The notes under the pieces are model-generated. The model made no database searches. It had not been told where the DNA came from and worked only from the letters and a program-made list of their open reading frames with translations. A stretch of 55,942 nt of DNA, from assembly GCA_021732385.1 (NCBI GenBank), contig JAKFVA010000018.1, positions 1 through 55,942 of the forward strand, in the 5' to 3' direction. How positions within the stretch are numbered: position 1 is the stretch's first letter; each line of letters begins with the position of its first letter. Both the position numbers and the translations under genes were made by a program. Positions 46,875-55,691 of the stretch are shown one piece after another. Source of the stretch: Burkholderiales bacterium. GTDB lineage: Bacteria; Pseudomonadota; Gammaproteobacteria; Burkholderiales; Burkholderiaceae_C.

Positions 46875-48341
46875 ATGAAACAAGCTGATAAAACCCCGGT
46901 GTCCCCTGTCACGCTGCGCGCCACCAAAATTGTGGCAACGCTCGGGCCCGCGTCGAGCGAGCCCGAACTGCTGGAGAAAATGATTCGCGCTGGTGTCAGC
47001 GTCGTGCGGCTGAACTTCAGCCATGGCACGGCACAAGACCACATTGACCGCGCTGTGCTGGTGCGCGAGGCCGCCCAACGCGCCGGGCGCGAGGTGGCCA
47101 TCATGGCCGACCTGCAAGGCCCCAAGATTCGCGTTGGCAAATTCGAGCAAGGCAGGGTGCAGCTTGATCCGGGCATGAAGTTTGTGCTGGATGCCTCGCG
47201 TACCACGCTGGGCGATATCCAAGGCGTGGGCCTTGATTACAAAGAGCTGCCGCGCGACCTGAAAGCCGGCGACGTGCTGCTGCTCAACGACGGCCTGATT
47301 GTGCTTACCGTGGAGGCCGTACGTGGCGAGCAGGTGCACACCGTGGTCAAGCTCGGCGGCGTGCTGTCCAATAACAAAGGCATCAATAAGCAGGGTGGCG
47401 GCCTGACCGCGCCCGCATTGACTGCCAAAGACATGGAAGACATCCGCACGGCCATGAGCTTTCAGGCGGATTACGTGGCGGTGAGCTTTCCGCAAAACGC
47501 TACCGACATGGAAATGGCGCGCCAGTTGTGCAACGTGGCCGCCGCTGAATACCGCCACAAGCCGGGGCTGATTGCCAAGATCGAGCGGGCTGAGGCCATC
47601 CCCAACCTGGAGGCCATTTTGCGCGCCAGCGACGGCATCATGGTGGCGCGTGGCGACCTGGCGGTTGAGGTTGGTAATGCGGCGGTGCCCGCCTTGCAAA
47701 AACGCATGATCCGCATGGCCCGCGAGCTCGACAAGGTGGTGATTACCGCCACGCAAATGATGGAGAGCATGATTAACAACCCGGTGCCTACCCGCGCCGA
47801 GGTGAGCGACGTGGCCAACGCCGTGCTCGACGGCACCGACGCCGTGATGCTCAGCGCCGAAACCGCCGCGGGCAAGTACCCGCTGGAGACCATTATTGAA
47901 ATGGCCAACATCTGCATTGAGGCTGAAAAAGCCGAAGACGTGCGTCTGGACGCTGATTTTTCCGGCAAAGATTTTGTGCGCATTGACCAGACCATTGCCA
48001 TGGGCGCGCTGTTTACCGCCCACCACCTGGGTGCCAAAGCCATTGTGGCGCTAACCGACAGCGGCTCGACCGCGCTGTGGATGAGCCGCCACCGCATCCA
48101 TATTCCCATCTACGCGCTAACGCCCAACCTCGCCACGCAACGCAAAATGGCGCAATACCGCAACGTCCACGCCTTGCTGATGGACACCAGCGCCGACCGC
48201 GACACCGCTTTGGAGCAAGCCGAGGGCCACCTGAAGAAGCGCGGCATAGTGCAAAGCGGCGATATCTATGCCATTACTTGCGGCGAGCCCATGGGCTCGC
48301 CCGGCGGCACCAACATGCTGAAGATTTGCAAAGTGGCCTGA
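46875..48341 (+). CDS. pyk: pyruvate kinase
   Basis: 488 residues. Motifs in order: RATKIVATLGPASS, VRLNFSHGT, ADLQGPKIRVG, the signature LIAKIERAEAIPNL with the catalytic Lys, MVARGDLAVEVG and TRAEVSDVANAVLDGTDAVM. It converts phosphoenolpyruvate and ADP to pyruvate and ATP. The C-terminal allosteric domain is present. It lies 33 bases after pgk, likely in the same transcript. A long frame on the opposite strand across pgk and pyk is an artefact of GC-rich codon use. Confidence 0.96.
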   Translation: MKQADKTPVSPVTLRATKIVATLGPASSEPELLEKMIRAGVSVVRLNFSHGTAQDHIDRAVLVREAAQRAGREVAIMADLQGPKIRVGKFEQGRVQLDPGMKFVLDASRTTLGDIQGVGLDYKELPRDLKAGDVLLLNDGLIVLTVEAVRGEQVHTVVKLGGVLSNNKGINKQGGGLTAPALTAKDMEDIRTAMSFQADYVAVSFPQNATDMEMARQLCNVAAAEYRHKPGLIAKIERAEAIPNLEAILRASDGIMVARGDLAVEVGNAAVPALQKRMIRMARELDKVVITATQMMESMINNPVPTRAEVSDVANAVLDGTDAVMLSAETAAGKYPLETIIEMANICIEAEKAEDVRLDADFSGKDFVRIDQTIAMGALFTAHHLGAKAIVALTDSGSTALWMSRHRIHIPIYALTPNLATQRKMAQYRNVHALLMDTSADRDTALEQAEGHLKKRGIVQSGDIYAITCGEPMGSPGGTNMLKICKVA

Positions 48342-48387
48342 GCGGCCACAGCTGAATCCGCTGCGTTAAACCCTGCGTAAACCTTTG

Positions 48388-49287
48388 ATGTCAGCCCAAC
48401 CTTCCACCCAGCGCCGTTTAGGCTTGCTGGGCATGTTGGCTGCTTTGCTAACGCCATTGCTGCAAGCTTGTTCGCCGCTGCGCATCATCAACGCCCTGGC
48501 CGCTGGCGGCACTTATAAAGCCACACCCAACCAGGCCTACGGCCCCCACCCGCGTCAGCAGCTTGACGTTTACCAGCCTATCAACAGCGCAAATGCGGCA
48601 GCGGGCGGCGCGCCCATAGTGGTTTTTTTCTACGGCGGTAGCTGGACCACTGGTGAGCGCAAAGACTATCTTTTTGTGGGTGAGGCACTCGCCTCGCGCG
48701 GCATTGTGGTGGTGGTTGCCGATTACCGCCTGAGTCCCGAGGTGCGTTACCCGGTATTTTTGCAAGACAGCGCGCAGGCCGTGCGCTGGGCGCGCGATAA
48801 CGCCCAGCGCCTGGGCGCAGACCCAGCCAAACTCTACGTTATGGGTCACAGCGCCGGGGCTTACAACGCCGCCATGCTGGCACTGGACGCACGCTGGCTG
48901 GCTGGCGCGCAAATGTCAGCCGAGCAATTGGCCGGCTGGATCGGCATTGCCGGCCCTTACGACTTTTTGCCCATTGGCGCGCCCGATGTGCAAGTGGCCT
49001 TTAACTGGCCCAACACCCCGCCCGACAGCCAGGCGCTGTTTCATGTCAAAGCCGGTACGCCGCGCGCGCTGCTGCTGGCCGCACGCAACGACACCGTGGT
49101 CAGCGCACAACGCAGCACCGTGGGGTTATCAGAGCGCCTGCGCAGCCTGGGCGTCAAGGTGGATGCCGAGCTGCTTGATGGCGTGAGCCACACCACCATC
49201 ATTGGCTCGCTGGCACGGCCTCTGCGCTCTTTGGCCCCGGTGCTAGACAAAGTAGTGGCCTTTGTGGGCGGCAAGCCCGCCGCCTGA
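48388..49287 (+). CDS. alpha/beta-hydrolase lipoprotein (carboxylesterase-like)
   Basis: 299 residues from the ATG at 48388. The leader ends in LLQAC, so Cys28 may be lipidated; otherwise it is a membrane-anchored protein. The alpha/beta-hydrolase elements are clear: oxyanion region VVFFYGGSWTTGERKDY, nucleophile Ser155 in MGHSAGAYN, and later Asp in ARNDTVV and His in VSHTTI. It resembles the BD-FAE/carbohydrate-esterase-like group. Natural substrate unknown. It sits between pyk and fba, 46 bases after pyk. Confidence 0.85.
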   Translation: MSAQPSTQRRLGLLGMLAALLTPLLQACSPLRIINALAAGGTYKATPNQAYGPHPRQQLDVYQPINSANAAAGGAPIVVFFYGGSWTTGERKDYLFVGEALASRGIVVVVADYRLSPEVRYPVFLQDSAQAVRWARDNAQRLGADPAKLYVMGHSAGAYNAAMLALDARWLAGAQMSAEQLAGWIGIAGPYDFLPIGAPDVQVAFNWPNTPPDSQALFHVKAGTPRALLLAARNDTVVSAQRSTVGLSERLRSLGVKVDAELLDGVSHTTIIGSLARPLRSLAPVLDKVVAFVGGKPAA

Positions 49288-49295
49288 CTGTGCGC

Positions 49296-49324
49296 ATTGG
49301 CAGCACCGCCAATAGCGCTGCCAA
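49296..49324. other. two alternative hairpins upstream of fba
   Basis: TTGGCAGC (49297-49304) and GCTGCCAA (49317-49324) can pair over a 12-base loop. The competing pairing ATTGGC (49296-49301) with GCCAAT (49308-49313) uses the same left bases. No T-run follows. The site is in the 153-base gap before fba; it may be a leader switch or nothing. Confidence 0.25.
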
Positions 49325-49440
49325 CCAACACAGCCAACCGCCCCGCTAGGGCAAACCCCGGCCTTGCAGGCCAGCGCACAGAAGACGCACCGGCTGCGTC
49401 GGTAAAATCGCGCGCTTACACAACAAATCTGGGACACACC

Positions 49441-50505
<1,065 letters not shown>

Positions 50506-50668
50506 GCGGTCGTGGGCTAACGATGCAAATTGCAACCGCAAGGTTTAATGCTCACTTTATCTGAGCTTATCTGCCAAAAACACGGGCTACTGTGATGAAA
50601 ATGGCGTCCCATAGTGCCGTTTTATTCCGCAGGTACCTACGGCGTAAATTACGTTAGGTTTCTTAAAA

Positions 50669-51595
50669 GTGACCACACTACTCGAGCCAGACCCTGACTC
50701 TGACAGTCGCTTTGCCGCCGTACTCGGCGAGGCCTTAGCACATGCTGCAAGTGAGCCGATTCTCCTCGCTCGTCTGGAAGAGTTCTTCTCGCCGCAGCCG
50801 GCGAGGTTGGCTGAGTCCAGTGAAGAAGAGACTCAACTCAACTCGCAAATACACAGAGTCGTAGCGGCCTTCGGGGGTGCGCCACGCTTGATCATCCAAG
50901 AAATCGACGCTTCGAAGCCCATGTACGACACATACATGTCAGCGGCCCTTAGTGAAGCGATGGCAGTCTTTCATCGAGCACGCCGCTCTGTATGCCGCGC
51001 TCAGGCGTTCATGATCGGCGCACATATGCTCGGCTCTGCCACTAACCTCTTCGAAGAACCGGTGAGTGGTGAGCATCGAGCTGCGATGCGCCGTAACGCC
51101 GATGCAGTGTTCTGGGAGCATGCCGAAACGAGCTTCATTCGATTGGCAAGTTACTGGGACCGTCTCGGCCAGATTCTTGATTTCGCGTTCTTCTCAATTC
51201 GCCAGTATGAACGTGATGGATTTTCAGCGGTCATCGATCGAATCCGGGCCAATGTGCTGCGAATGAACCCTGACTACGAGGTCGACACGTCTTGGCGCGA
51301 GTTGTGGTCATACAAGAAGTCAGAGCGCGAAGACGGACTGCAGTGGTTGCTCTCGAGGCGAAATCTGCTGGTCCATAGCATGCACCTACGAGAGCAGTTG
51401 CCCTCCCACGATGACGAACTGTTTGAGTCGGCATTCAATCACCTTGATGCGCGACTTCGGCGAGACCTCGCGCCGGGCACGCAAGCCAAGGAGGTTGAAC
51501 GCCTTCATATGCACCTTAGCCACGCGGCTAGGCTATTTGCTCACGTACTCAAACTATGCGAGCACCATGCGAATCGCGACCGGGCGTTCGGATGA
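50669..51595 (+). CDS. orphan HEPN-domain protein (Cthe_2314-like)
   Basis: 308 residues from the GTG at 50669; no later start fits as well, and no strong ribosome site is seen. The protein is helical. The central segment FIRLASYWDRLGQILDF and the motif RNLLVH (Arg231 to His236) match the Rx4H of HEPN ribonuclease-type domains, in the arrangement of the Cthe_2314-like group. HEPN proteins often act in toxin-antitoxin or antiviral systems. No nucleotidyltransferase partner is adjacent; higBA is 127 bases downstream. Codon use is less GC-biased than that of fba or purC, suggesting transfer. A toxic RNase role is inference. Confidence 0.6.
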   Translation: MTTLLEPDPDSDSRFAAVLGEALAHAASEPILLARLEEFFSPQPARLAESSEEETQLNSQIHRVVAAFGGAPRLIIQEIDASKPMYDTYMSAALSEAMAVFHRARRSVCRAQAFMIGAHMLGSATNLFEEPVSGEHRAAMRRNADAVFWEHAETSFIRLASYWDRLGQILDFAFFSIRQYERDGFSAVIDRIRANVLRMNPDYEVDTSWRELWSYKKSEREDGLQWLLSRRNLLVHSMHLREQLPSHDDELFESAFNHLDARLRRDLAPGTQAKEVERLHMHLSHAARLFAHVLKLCEHHANRDRAFG

Positions 51596-51599
51596 AAGG

Positions 51600-51639
51600 G
51601 AAATTAAAGGTAAATCGGGGCCAGACTGCAATTAATTCA
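51600..51639 (+). repeat. left direct repeat flanking higBA
   Basis: The 40-base segment starting GAAATTAAAG and ending CAATTAATTCA recurs at 52328-52365 in the same orientation. The last 25 bases match at 20 positions, and the first part matches with two substitutions-free blocks and a two-base gap. It begins 4 bases after the HEPN stop. Confidence 0.7.
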
Positions 51640-51686
51640 TGTTGCATATCAAAGGCTGCAAAGCAGCGCTGAAGACCTAGACATGC

Positions 51687-51715
51687 TTGACGTTATTGAC
51701 GTGTAACGTTACTAT
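51687..51715 (+). promoter_or_regulatory. higBA promoter with palindromic operator
   Basis: TTGACG (51687-51692) and TACTAT (51710-51715) are 17 bases apart, a strong sigma-70 promoter. The perfect palindrome GTAACGTTAC at 51703-51712 overlaps the -10, the expected place for a HigA or HigB-HigA repressor site. TTGACGT is also repeated at 51696-51702. The predicted start of transcription falls at about 51722, the GTG of higB. Confidence 0.7.
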
Positions 51716-51721
51716 GCACTG

Positions 51722-52003
51722 GTGACGATAAAAAGCTTCAAGTGCAAGGAAACCGAAGCCCTTTTTCAAGGTAAACGGGTGCGCCGATGGATCAATTTTG
51801 AGCGTTCGGCGCTGCGCAAGCTGGAGCAGCTGGATTGGTCGTCTTCCTTGGAAGACCTGCGCGTCCCGCCCGGAAATCAGCTTGAAGCCCTAAGAGGGGG
51901 CCGCAAAGGCCAGCACAGCATTCGGGTCAATGACCAATGGCGTGTGTGCTTCGTGTGGACGTCTGAAGGCCCCAAAGACATCGAGATTGTTGACTATCAC
52001 TAA
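51722..52003 (+). CDS. higB: HigB-type toxin (RelE/ParE superfamily)
   Basis: 93 residues from the GTG at 51722; the family start around IKSFKCKETEALF fixes it. Segments KLEQLDWSSSLEDLRVPPGN, LEALRGGRKGQHSIRVNDQW and VCFVWTSEGP then the C-terminal DIEIVDYH are typical of the plasmid-maintenance killer family (HigB). These toxins cut mRNA on the ribosome. Conserved basic residues and the final His are in place. The antitoxin gene follows 13 bases later. Toxin-first order is normal for HigBA. The strong promoter predicts a leaderless transcript. Confidence 0.92.
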   Translation: MTIKSFKCKETEALFQGKRVRRWINFERSALRKLEQLDWSSSLEDLRVPPGNQLEALRGGRKGQHSIRVNDQWRVCFVWTSEGPKDIEIVDYH

Positions 52004-52016
52004 AAGGAGTTGGCTC

Positions 52017-52316
52017 ATGCGAACTGTTGCCCCTGTATCCCCTGGCGAAATGCTCAGCGAGGAGTTCCTCAAGCCTTTGGGGCTAACGAAATACCGTCTG
52101 GCCAAAGACATTGGCGTCCCTGCCCAACGCATTGGCGACATCGTCGCTGGCAAGCGTGCTATCACCGCCGACACCGACCTGCGCCTGTGCCGGTACTTCG
52201 GGCTGAGCGACGGCTGGTGGCTGCGCGGCCAAGTTAATTACGACACTGCCATTACACGCGAGGCTATGGGGGAAGCGCTGGCACGCATCGCCAGATGCGA
52301 ACTGCTGGCGAGCTAA
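52017..52316 (+). CDS. higA: HigA-type antitoxin (XRE family)
   Basis: 99 residues from the ATG at 52017, with AAAAGGAG seven bases upstream. The helix-turn-helix spans about 18-55 ([20 protein letters not shown] then [10 protein letters not shown]) and is followed by [18 protein letters not shown], the usual HigA pattern. It neutralises HigB and represses the operon, probably through the palindrome at 51703-51712. It is complete, so the system may be active. Confidence 0.93.
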   Translation: MRTVAPVSPGEMLSEEFLKPLGLTKYRLAKDIGVPAQRIGDIVAGKRAITADTDLRLCRYFGLSDGWWLRGQVNYDTAITREAMGEALARIARCELLAS

Positions 52317-52327
52317 GCAGAGCAAGC

Positions 52328-52365
52328 GAAATCAAAGAAATCAGGGTCAGATTCCAATTAATGCA
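52328..52365 (+). repeat. right direct repeat flanking higBA
   Basis: The partner of 51600-51639. It begins 12 bases after the higA stop and ends CCAATTAATGCA. Together the two copies bracket the whole promoter-higB-higA module and nothing else, as expected for a mobile or duplicated cassette boundary. Confidence 0.7.
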
Positions 52366-52413
52366 GATACGGCGCTTCGACCACGATTCTCTGGCGATTG
52401 CCGCCATCGAACC

Positions 52414-53334
52414 ATGCCTTCAAGTCCCATGAACCCAATGCACACCCCCTCCATCCAAAGCCTGCCCCTGCTCGCCCGCGGCAAAGTCCGCGACAACTAC
52501 GCTGTGGGCACCGACCGCCTGCTCATGGTTGCCTCAGACCGCATCAGCGCGTTTGACGTGGTCATGGGCGAGCCGATTCCGGGCAAGGGCGCGCTGCTGA
52601 CGCAGATGGCGCTGTTCTGGTTTGCCAAGCTCGGCCACCTGTGCCCGAACCACCTCACGGGCGAGGCACCTGAGGGCGTTGTCAGCCAGCAAGAAATCCC
52701 TTTGATTCAAGGCCGCGCTATGCTCGTCAAGCGCTTGCAGCCCATTGCGGTGGAAGCCGTGGTGCGCGGCTACCTGGCGGGCAGCGGCTGGCAAGAATAC
52801 CAGCGCAGCCAATCCGTCTGCGGTGTGCCACTGCCTGCGGGCCTGAAGAACGCCTCCAAGCTGCCGCAACCCATCTACACCCCCGCCGCCAAAGCCGCCG
52901 TGGGCGAGCACGATGAAAACATCACGTTTGAGCGCACGGTGGAGCTGATTGGTGCAGACCTGGCCAGCCGCATCCGCGACATCAGCATTGCCATCTACCA
53001 AACCGCCAGCGCGTTTGCCGCCACCAAAGGCATCCTCATTGCCGACACCAAGTTTGAGTTTGGCCTAGACGCTGATGGCACGCTGACGCTGATGGACGAG
53101 GTGTTGACGCCCGATTCATCGCGCTTTTGGCCAGCCGAGGGCTACGCGGCCGCGCTGGCCGCTGGCCGCAACCCACCGAGTTACGACAAGCAGTTTGTGC
53201 GCGACTGGCTGGAGCAGGCGCAAGTCAACGGCCAGCCCTGGAACAAAACCGCCCCGGCCCCCGCCTTGCCCACCGAGGTGATTGAGAAAACCGCTGCGCT
53301 GTACCGCCAGGCGCTGGAATGCTTGCAAAACTGA
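52414..53334 (+). CDS. purC: phosphoribosylaminoimidazole-succinocarboxamide synthase
   Basis: 306 residues from the ATG at 52414; ATGs at 52429 and 52438 are alternatives. This is the long bacterial/yeast-type SAICAR synthase. Motifs: [61 protein letters not shown] and [15 protein letters not shown]. It joins CAIR and aspartate; its product is the PurB substrate. purE, which makes CAIR, lies 2.4 kb downstream. Its stop codon is directly followed by the inverted-repeat element. Confidence 0.96.
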   Translation: MPSSPMNPMHTPSIQSLPLLARGKVRDNYAVGTDRLLMVASDRISAFDVVMGEPIPGKGALLTQMALFWFAKLGHLCPNHLTGEAPEGVVSQQEIPLIQGRAMLVKRLQPIAVEAVVRGYLAGSGWQEYQRSQSVCGVPLPAGLKNASKLPQPIYTPAAKAAVGEHDENITFERTVELIGADLASRIRDISIAIYQTASAFAATKGILIADTKFEFGLDADGTLTLMDEVLTPDSSRFWPAEGYAAALAAGRNPPSYDKQFVRDWLEQAQVNGQPWNKTAPAPALPTEVIEKTAALYRQALECLQN

Positions 53335-53554
53335 TAGCAAAAATTGATAGCGTTACCCGCACGCCTTTCCTGGGCTAAAGCGCTATTTGACGCTTGAAAA
53401 ATGGCCTAAATCCTTGAAAATCGCGCTTGCCAAGGTGGTTGAAGGCTAAAAAACGGCGAGCAGCCGTGAAAATCCAGTTTTTTGGCCGTTTTCAGGCATT
53501 AAAAGCTAGTTTTAACTAGACAGGACGTGCGGGTAACGCTATCAATTTTTGCTA
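53335..53554. repeat. MITE-like element with perfect 29-bp TIRs (copy 3, best copy)
   Basis: Arms at 53335-53363 and 53526-53554 are exact inverted copies over 29 bases; the shared core is GATAGCGTTACCCGC. Total length is 220 bases. The interior is A-rich with short stems such as ACGGC/GCCGT and no reading frame. It begins one base after the purC stop and ends 38 bases before the metallopeptidase stop, so it sits between convergent genes. A further TAGCAAAAATTG of the arm's outer part recurs at 53573. No transposase is in the window; target-site duplication is not clear. Confidence 0.85.
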
Positions 53555-53592
53555 CTCATTCTGTAGCAAAAATTGCCCTCCAATAAGCTGCG

Positions 53593-54576
53593 CTAGGTTG
53601 CGGTGTTGCCCATGGCAATGGCGCGCCGCGCACCCGCCAGCGGCGCATCCTCGCGCAGGCTGACGCGGTTGCCCGCCAGGGAAATACCCATATCAGCCCA
53701 CAGTTGCGGCAGGTCGGTGGCCACGGGCTGGTCTTTCATGCGGGCGTATTGCTCGCTCAGCACTGTCAGGCCCACGGCCTTGTCGGCGGTTTCCAGTGTG
53801 CGCAGCAGCGTCCAGCTTTGGCCGTAGTTGGCCCCGGTCTTGAGCAGGCCGGCCAGCGCGTCCTGCAAACCATAGCGGTTGTTGCTGCGCTTGCGCATTT
53901 CCACGTCGGCCAGCAGGCAAAACAGCGCACCGCCCCAGTAAGTGCGGCCCCAGGTGTGGGTGTTGTCCAGCCCGGCGTCGCCCGCTTGGGGCAAGCCCTG
54001 GTGCAGGCGCTGCACCAGTTGGCCCCACACGGCATCCCAGCTGGTCAGCCCGGCCTGCGCGCGGGCAATGATTTCCACATAAGTGGCCGCGCCTTCATGG
54101 AACCAGTTGTTGTAGCGCGGCAATTGCGGAATCGCCAGGTGCACCATTTCATGCACCATGATCCAGTCGTCCAGAAAACCGGCGCGGGTGGTGTCCTGGC
54201 CCACTTGCACGCGAATGCTGGGCGGCGGGCCGTTAAAGGTGATACCCGAGCTGATGCCGCGCCCGCCCACTGGCACCAGCGTAATCTTGGGCCGCGCCAC
54301 CGGAAAGCGCCCCAGGTAGGCCGACACGACTTCAGCCGAGCGCTTGACCCAAATCGAGGCTTCGGCGCGGGTGAGGGGGTCAAAGGCGTCGCGGGTGTAA
54401 AGCTCAATGCGTGCCGCGCCCAGCTCGATGATTTCAGGCGTGCTGTCGGCCAGCCTGGTGCTTTGGGCCTGCGCTTGCAGTGGCAGGCCGCTGGCGGCCA
54501 GTGCCGCTGCCAGGCCGGTTGCTGCTGGGAGTTGCAGGGCGGAGCGCCGCGAAAGCGGCAGATTCAAATTGGCCAT
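53593..54576 (-). CDS. secreted zinc metallopeptidase (gluzincin type)
   Basis: 327 residues from the ATG complementary to 54574-54576; GGGAGAG six bases upstream favours it over the ATG two codons earlier. The leader SRRSALQLPAATGLAAALAA is a signal peptide with a twin Arg, so Tat or Sec export is possible. The HEMVH motif is at 142-146 and Glu161 in WFHEGAATYVE is the likely third zinc ligand. Function unknown, periplasmic or secreted. The helical C-terminal part has no clear match. It is convergent with purC and downstream of the thioredoxin gene on the same strand. Confidence 0.82.
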   Translation of the reverse strand: MANLNLPLSRRSALQLPAATGLAAALAASGLPLQAQAQSTRLADSTPEIIELGAARIELYTRDAFDPLTRAEASIWVKRSAEVVSAYLGRFPVARPKITLVPVGGRGISSGITFNGPPPSIRVQVGQDTTRAGFLDDWIMVHEMVHLAIPQLPRYNNWFHEGAATYVEIIARAQAGLTSWDAVWGQLVQRLHQGLPQAGDAGLDNTHTWGRTYWGGALFCLLADVEMRKRSNNRYGLQDALAGLLKTGANYGQSWTLLRTLETADKAVGLTVLSEQYARMKDQPVATDLPQLWADMGISLAGNRVSLREDAPLAGARRAIAMGNTAT

Positions 54577-54733
54577 GACCATCTCTCCCGGAGTGTTCCA
54601 GATGGAGGATAGCGCAGCGCTTTAAGTTCCGCTAAGGCGGCTGGCAACAGCCTTGTGTACGCTAGGCGTGCCTGCGGCACGCGCTCACCACACCAGCGTC
54701 GTGCGTGCACTGTTTGCTGCTAACCCGGAGGGG

Positions 54734-55636
54734 CTAACTCAGGATAACGCTCGACAGCCTGCGTCGGTAACTGGCAACGGTGGCGTCTTCGGGTGGGATT
54801 TGTCCGTCGGCCACCTTGGCTTTGGGTGGTTCCATCAAGTCCAGAATCGCCACATAGGTTTTGCGCGCCAGTTCATTGTTCCAGGCGCGATCGCGCATCA
54901 GTATCTCCAGCAGCTCGTCCATGGCGGGCGTCCAGTGCTGGGTGGCCAGCAAGCGCTGGGCCTTGGCGTAACGGGCGTCAAAGTCGCGCTTGTTAGCGGT
55001 TATTTTTGCGTCCAGCGCGGCCATGGCAGCCGCCGCATCGGCAGCAGCAGCAGCGGCGTAGTCGATGGCGGCTGTCCAGTAATCCAGGCTTTCCAGTTGC
55101 CGCGTGGGCAGGCTTTGTGGCGGCACACCGGCGCGCAAGTCTTTGGCTTCCTGCAGGCGGCCCGCCAGCAAAAGCAGTTTGCCTGCGGCAAAACGCTCGG
55201 CGTGGGCGGCGGGGTCTTTGGCTAGCGCGTCCAGGTGCTGCTGGAGTTGCTGCTTGGGGTCAAGCGGTGCAGCCGGGGTGATTTCAGCTTCAGCGGGCTC
55301 GGCCTCAGGTGCGGGCGGCAGGTGTTTGTCCAGCAGCGCGCGTATCTGGCTCTCGGGCTGCGCGCCGGTAAAGCCGTCGACTGGCTGGCTATTCACCACC
55401 AACACGCAAGTGGGCAGGCTGCGGATGCCAAAGGCCGCAGCCAGTTGCTGCTGCGCGTCGGCGTCAACCTTGGCGAGCTTGAAGCGGCCGGCGTAGGCGG
55501 TCTCCAGCTTTTCCAAAAGCGGGCCGAGCGTCAGGCAGGGCTGGCACCAGGTGGCCCAAAAGTCCACCAGCACCGGGGTGGCCGCGGAGGCTTGCATCAC
55601 CTCGGCGTCAAAATTTTCAACCGTCACATCAATCAT
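54734..55636 (-). CDS. thioredoxin-TPR co-chaperone (YbbN/CnoX-like)
   Basis: 300 residues. Residues 1-107 form a thioredoxin domain with WATWCQPC (Cys31, Cys34). A Pro/Ala/Glu-rich linker of about 20 residues is followed by TPR-like helices to the end (FDARYAKAQRLLATQHW near 240). The layout is that of YbbN/CnoX, which holds unfolding proteins for DnaK and GroEL. The E. coli protein lacks the CxxC; this one has it, so it can be redox active. It is divergent from purE, 55 bases apart. Confidence 0.9.
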   Translation of the reverse strand: MIDVTVENFDAEVMQASAATPVLVDFWATWCQPCLTLGPLLEKLETAYAGRFKLAKVDADAQQQLAAAFGIRSLPTCVLVVNSQPVDGFTGAQPESQIRALLDKHLPPAPEAEPAEAEITPAAPLDPKQQLQQHLDALAKDPAAHAERFAAGKLLLLAGRLQEAKDLRAGVPPQSLPTRQLESLDYWTAAIDYAAAAAADAAAAMAALDAKITANKRDFDARYAKAQRLLATQHWTPAMDELLEILMRDRAWNNELARKTYVAILDLMEPPKAKVADGQIPPEDATVASYRRRLSSVILS

Positions 55637-55691
55637 TGGAAGCGTCCAAGTAAAACCTTAAAATTGCGCCTTTGCTTTGCAAGGTGCGTGC

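Noticed and set aside
46053-48026. 657-codon open frame on the minus strand across pgk and pyk
   Set aside because: It lies wholly antisense to two certain genes, is low in hydrophobic order, and is rich in His, Gly and Ala as expected from GC-rich complementary codons.
50513-50660. Possible integron attC site (GCTAAC ... GTTAGGT) before the HEPN gene
   Set aside because: Only the outer cores resemble attC; the left core fits poorly and the interior lacks the needed inverted symmetry. No integrase is present.
54666-54682. Hairpin GCGTGCC-TGC-GGCACGC as terminator of the thioredoxin gene
   Set aside because: Stem of 7 pairs without a T-run on either strand; too weak to call.
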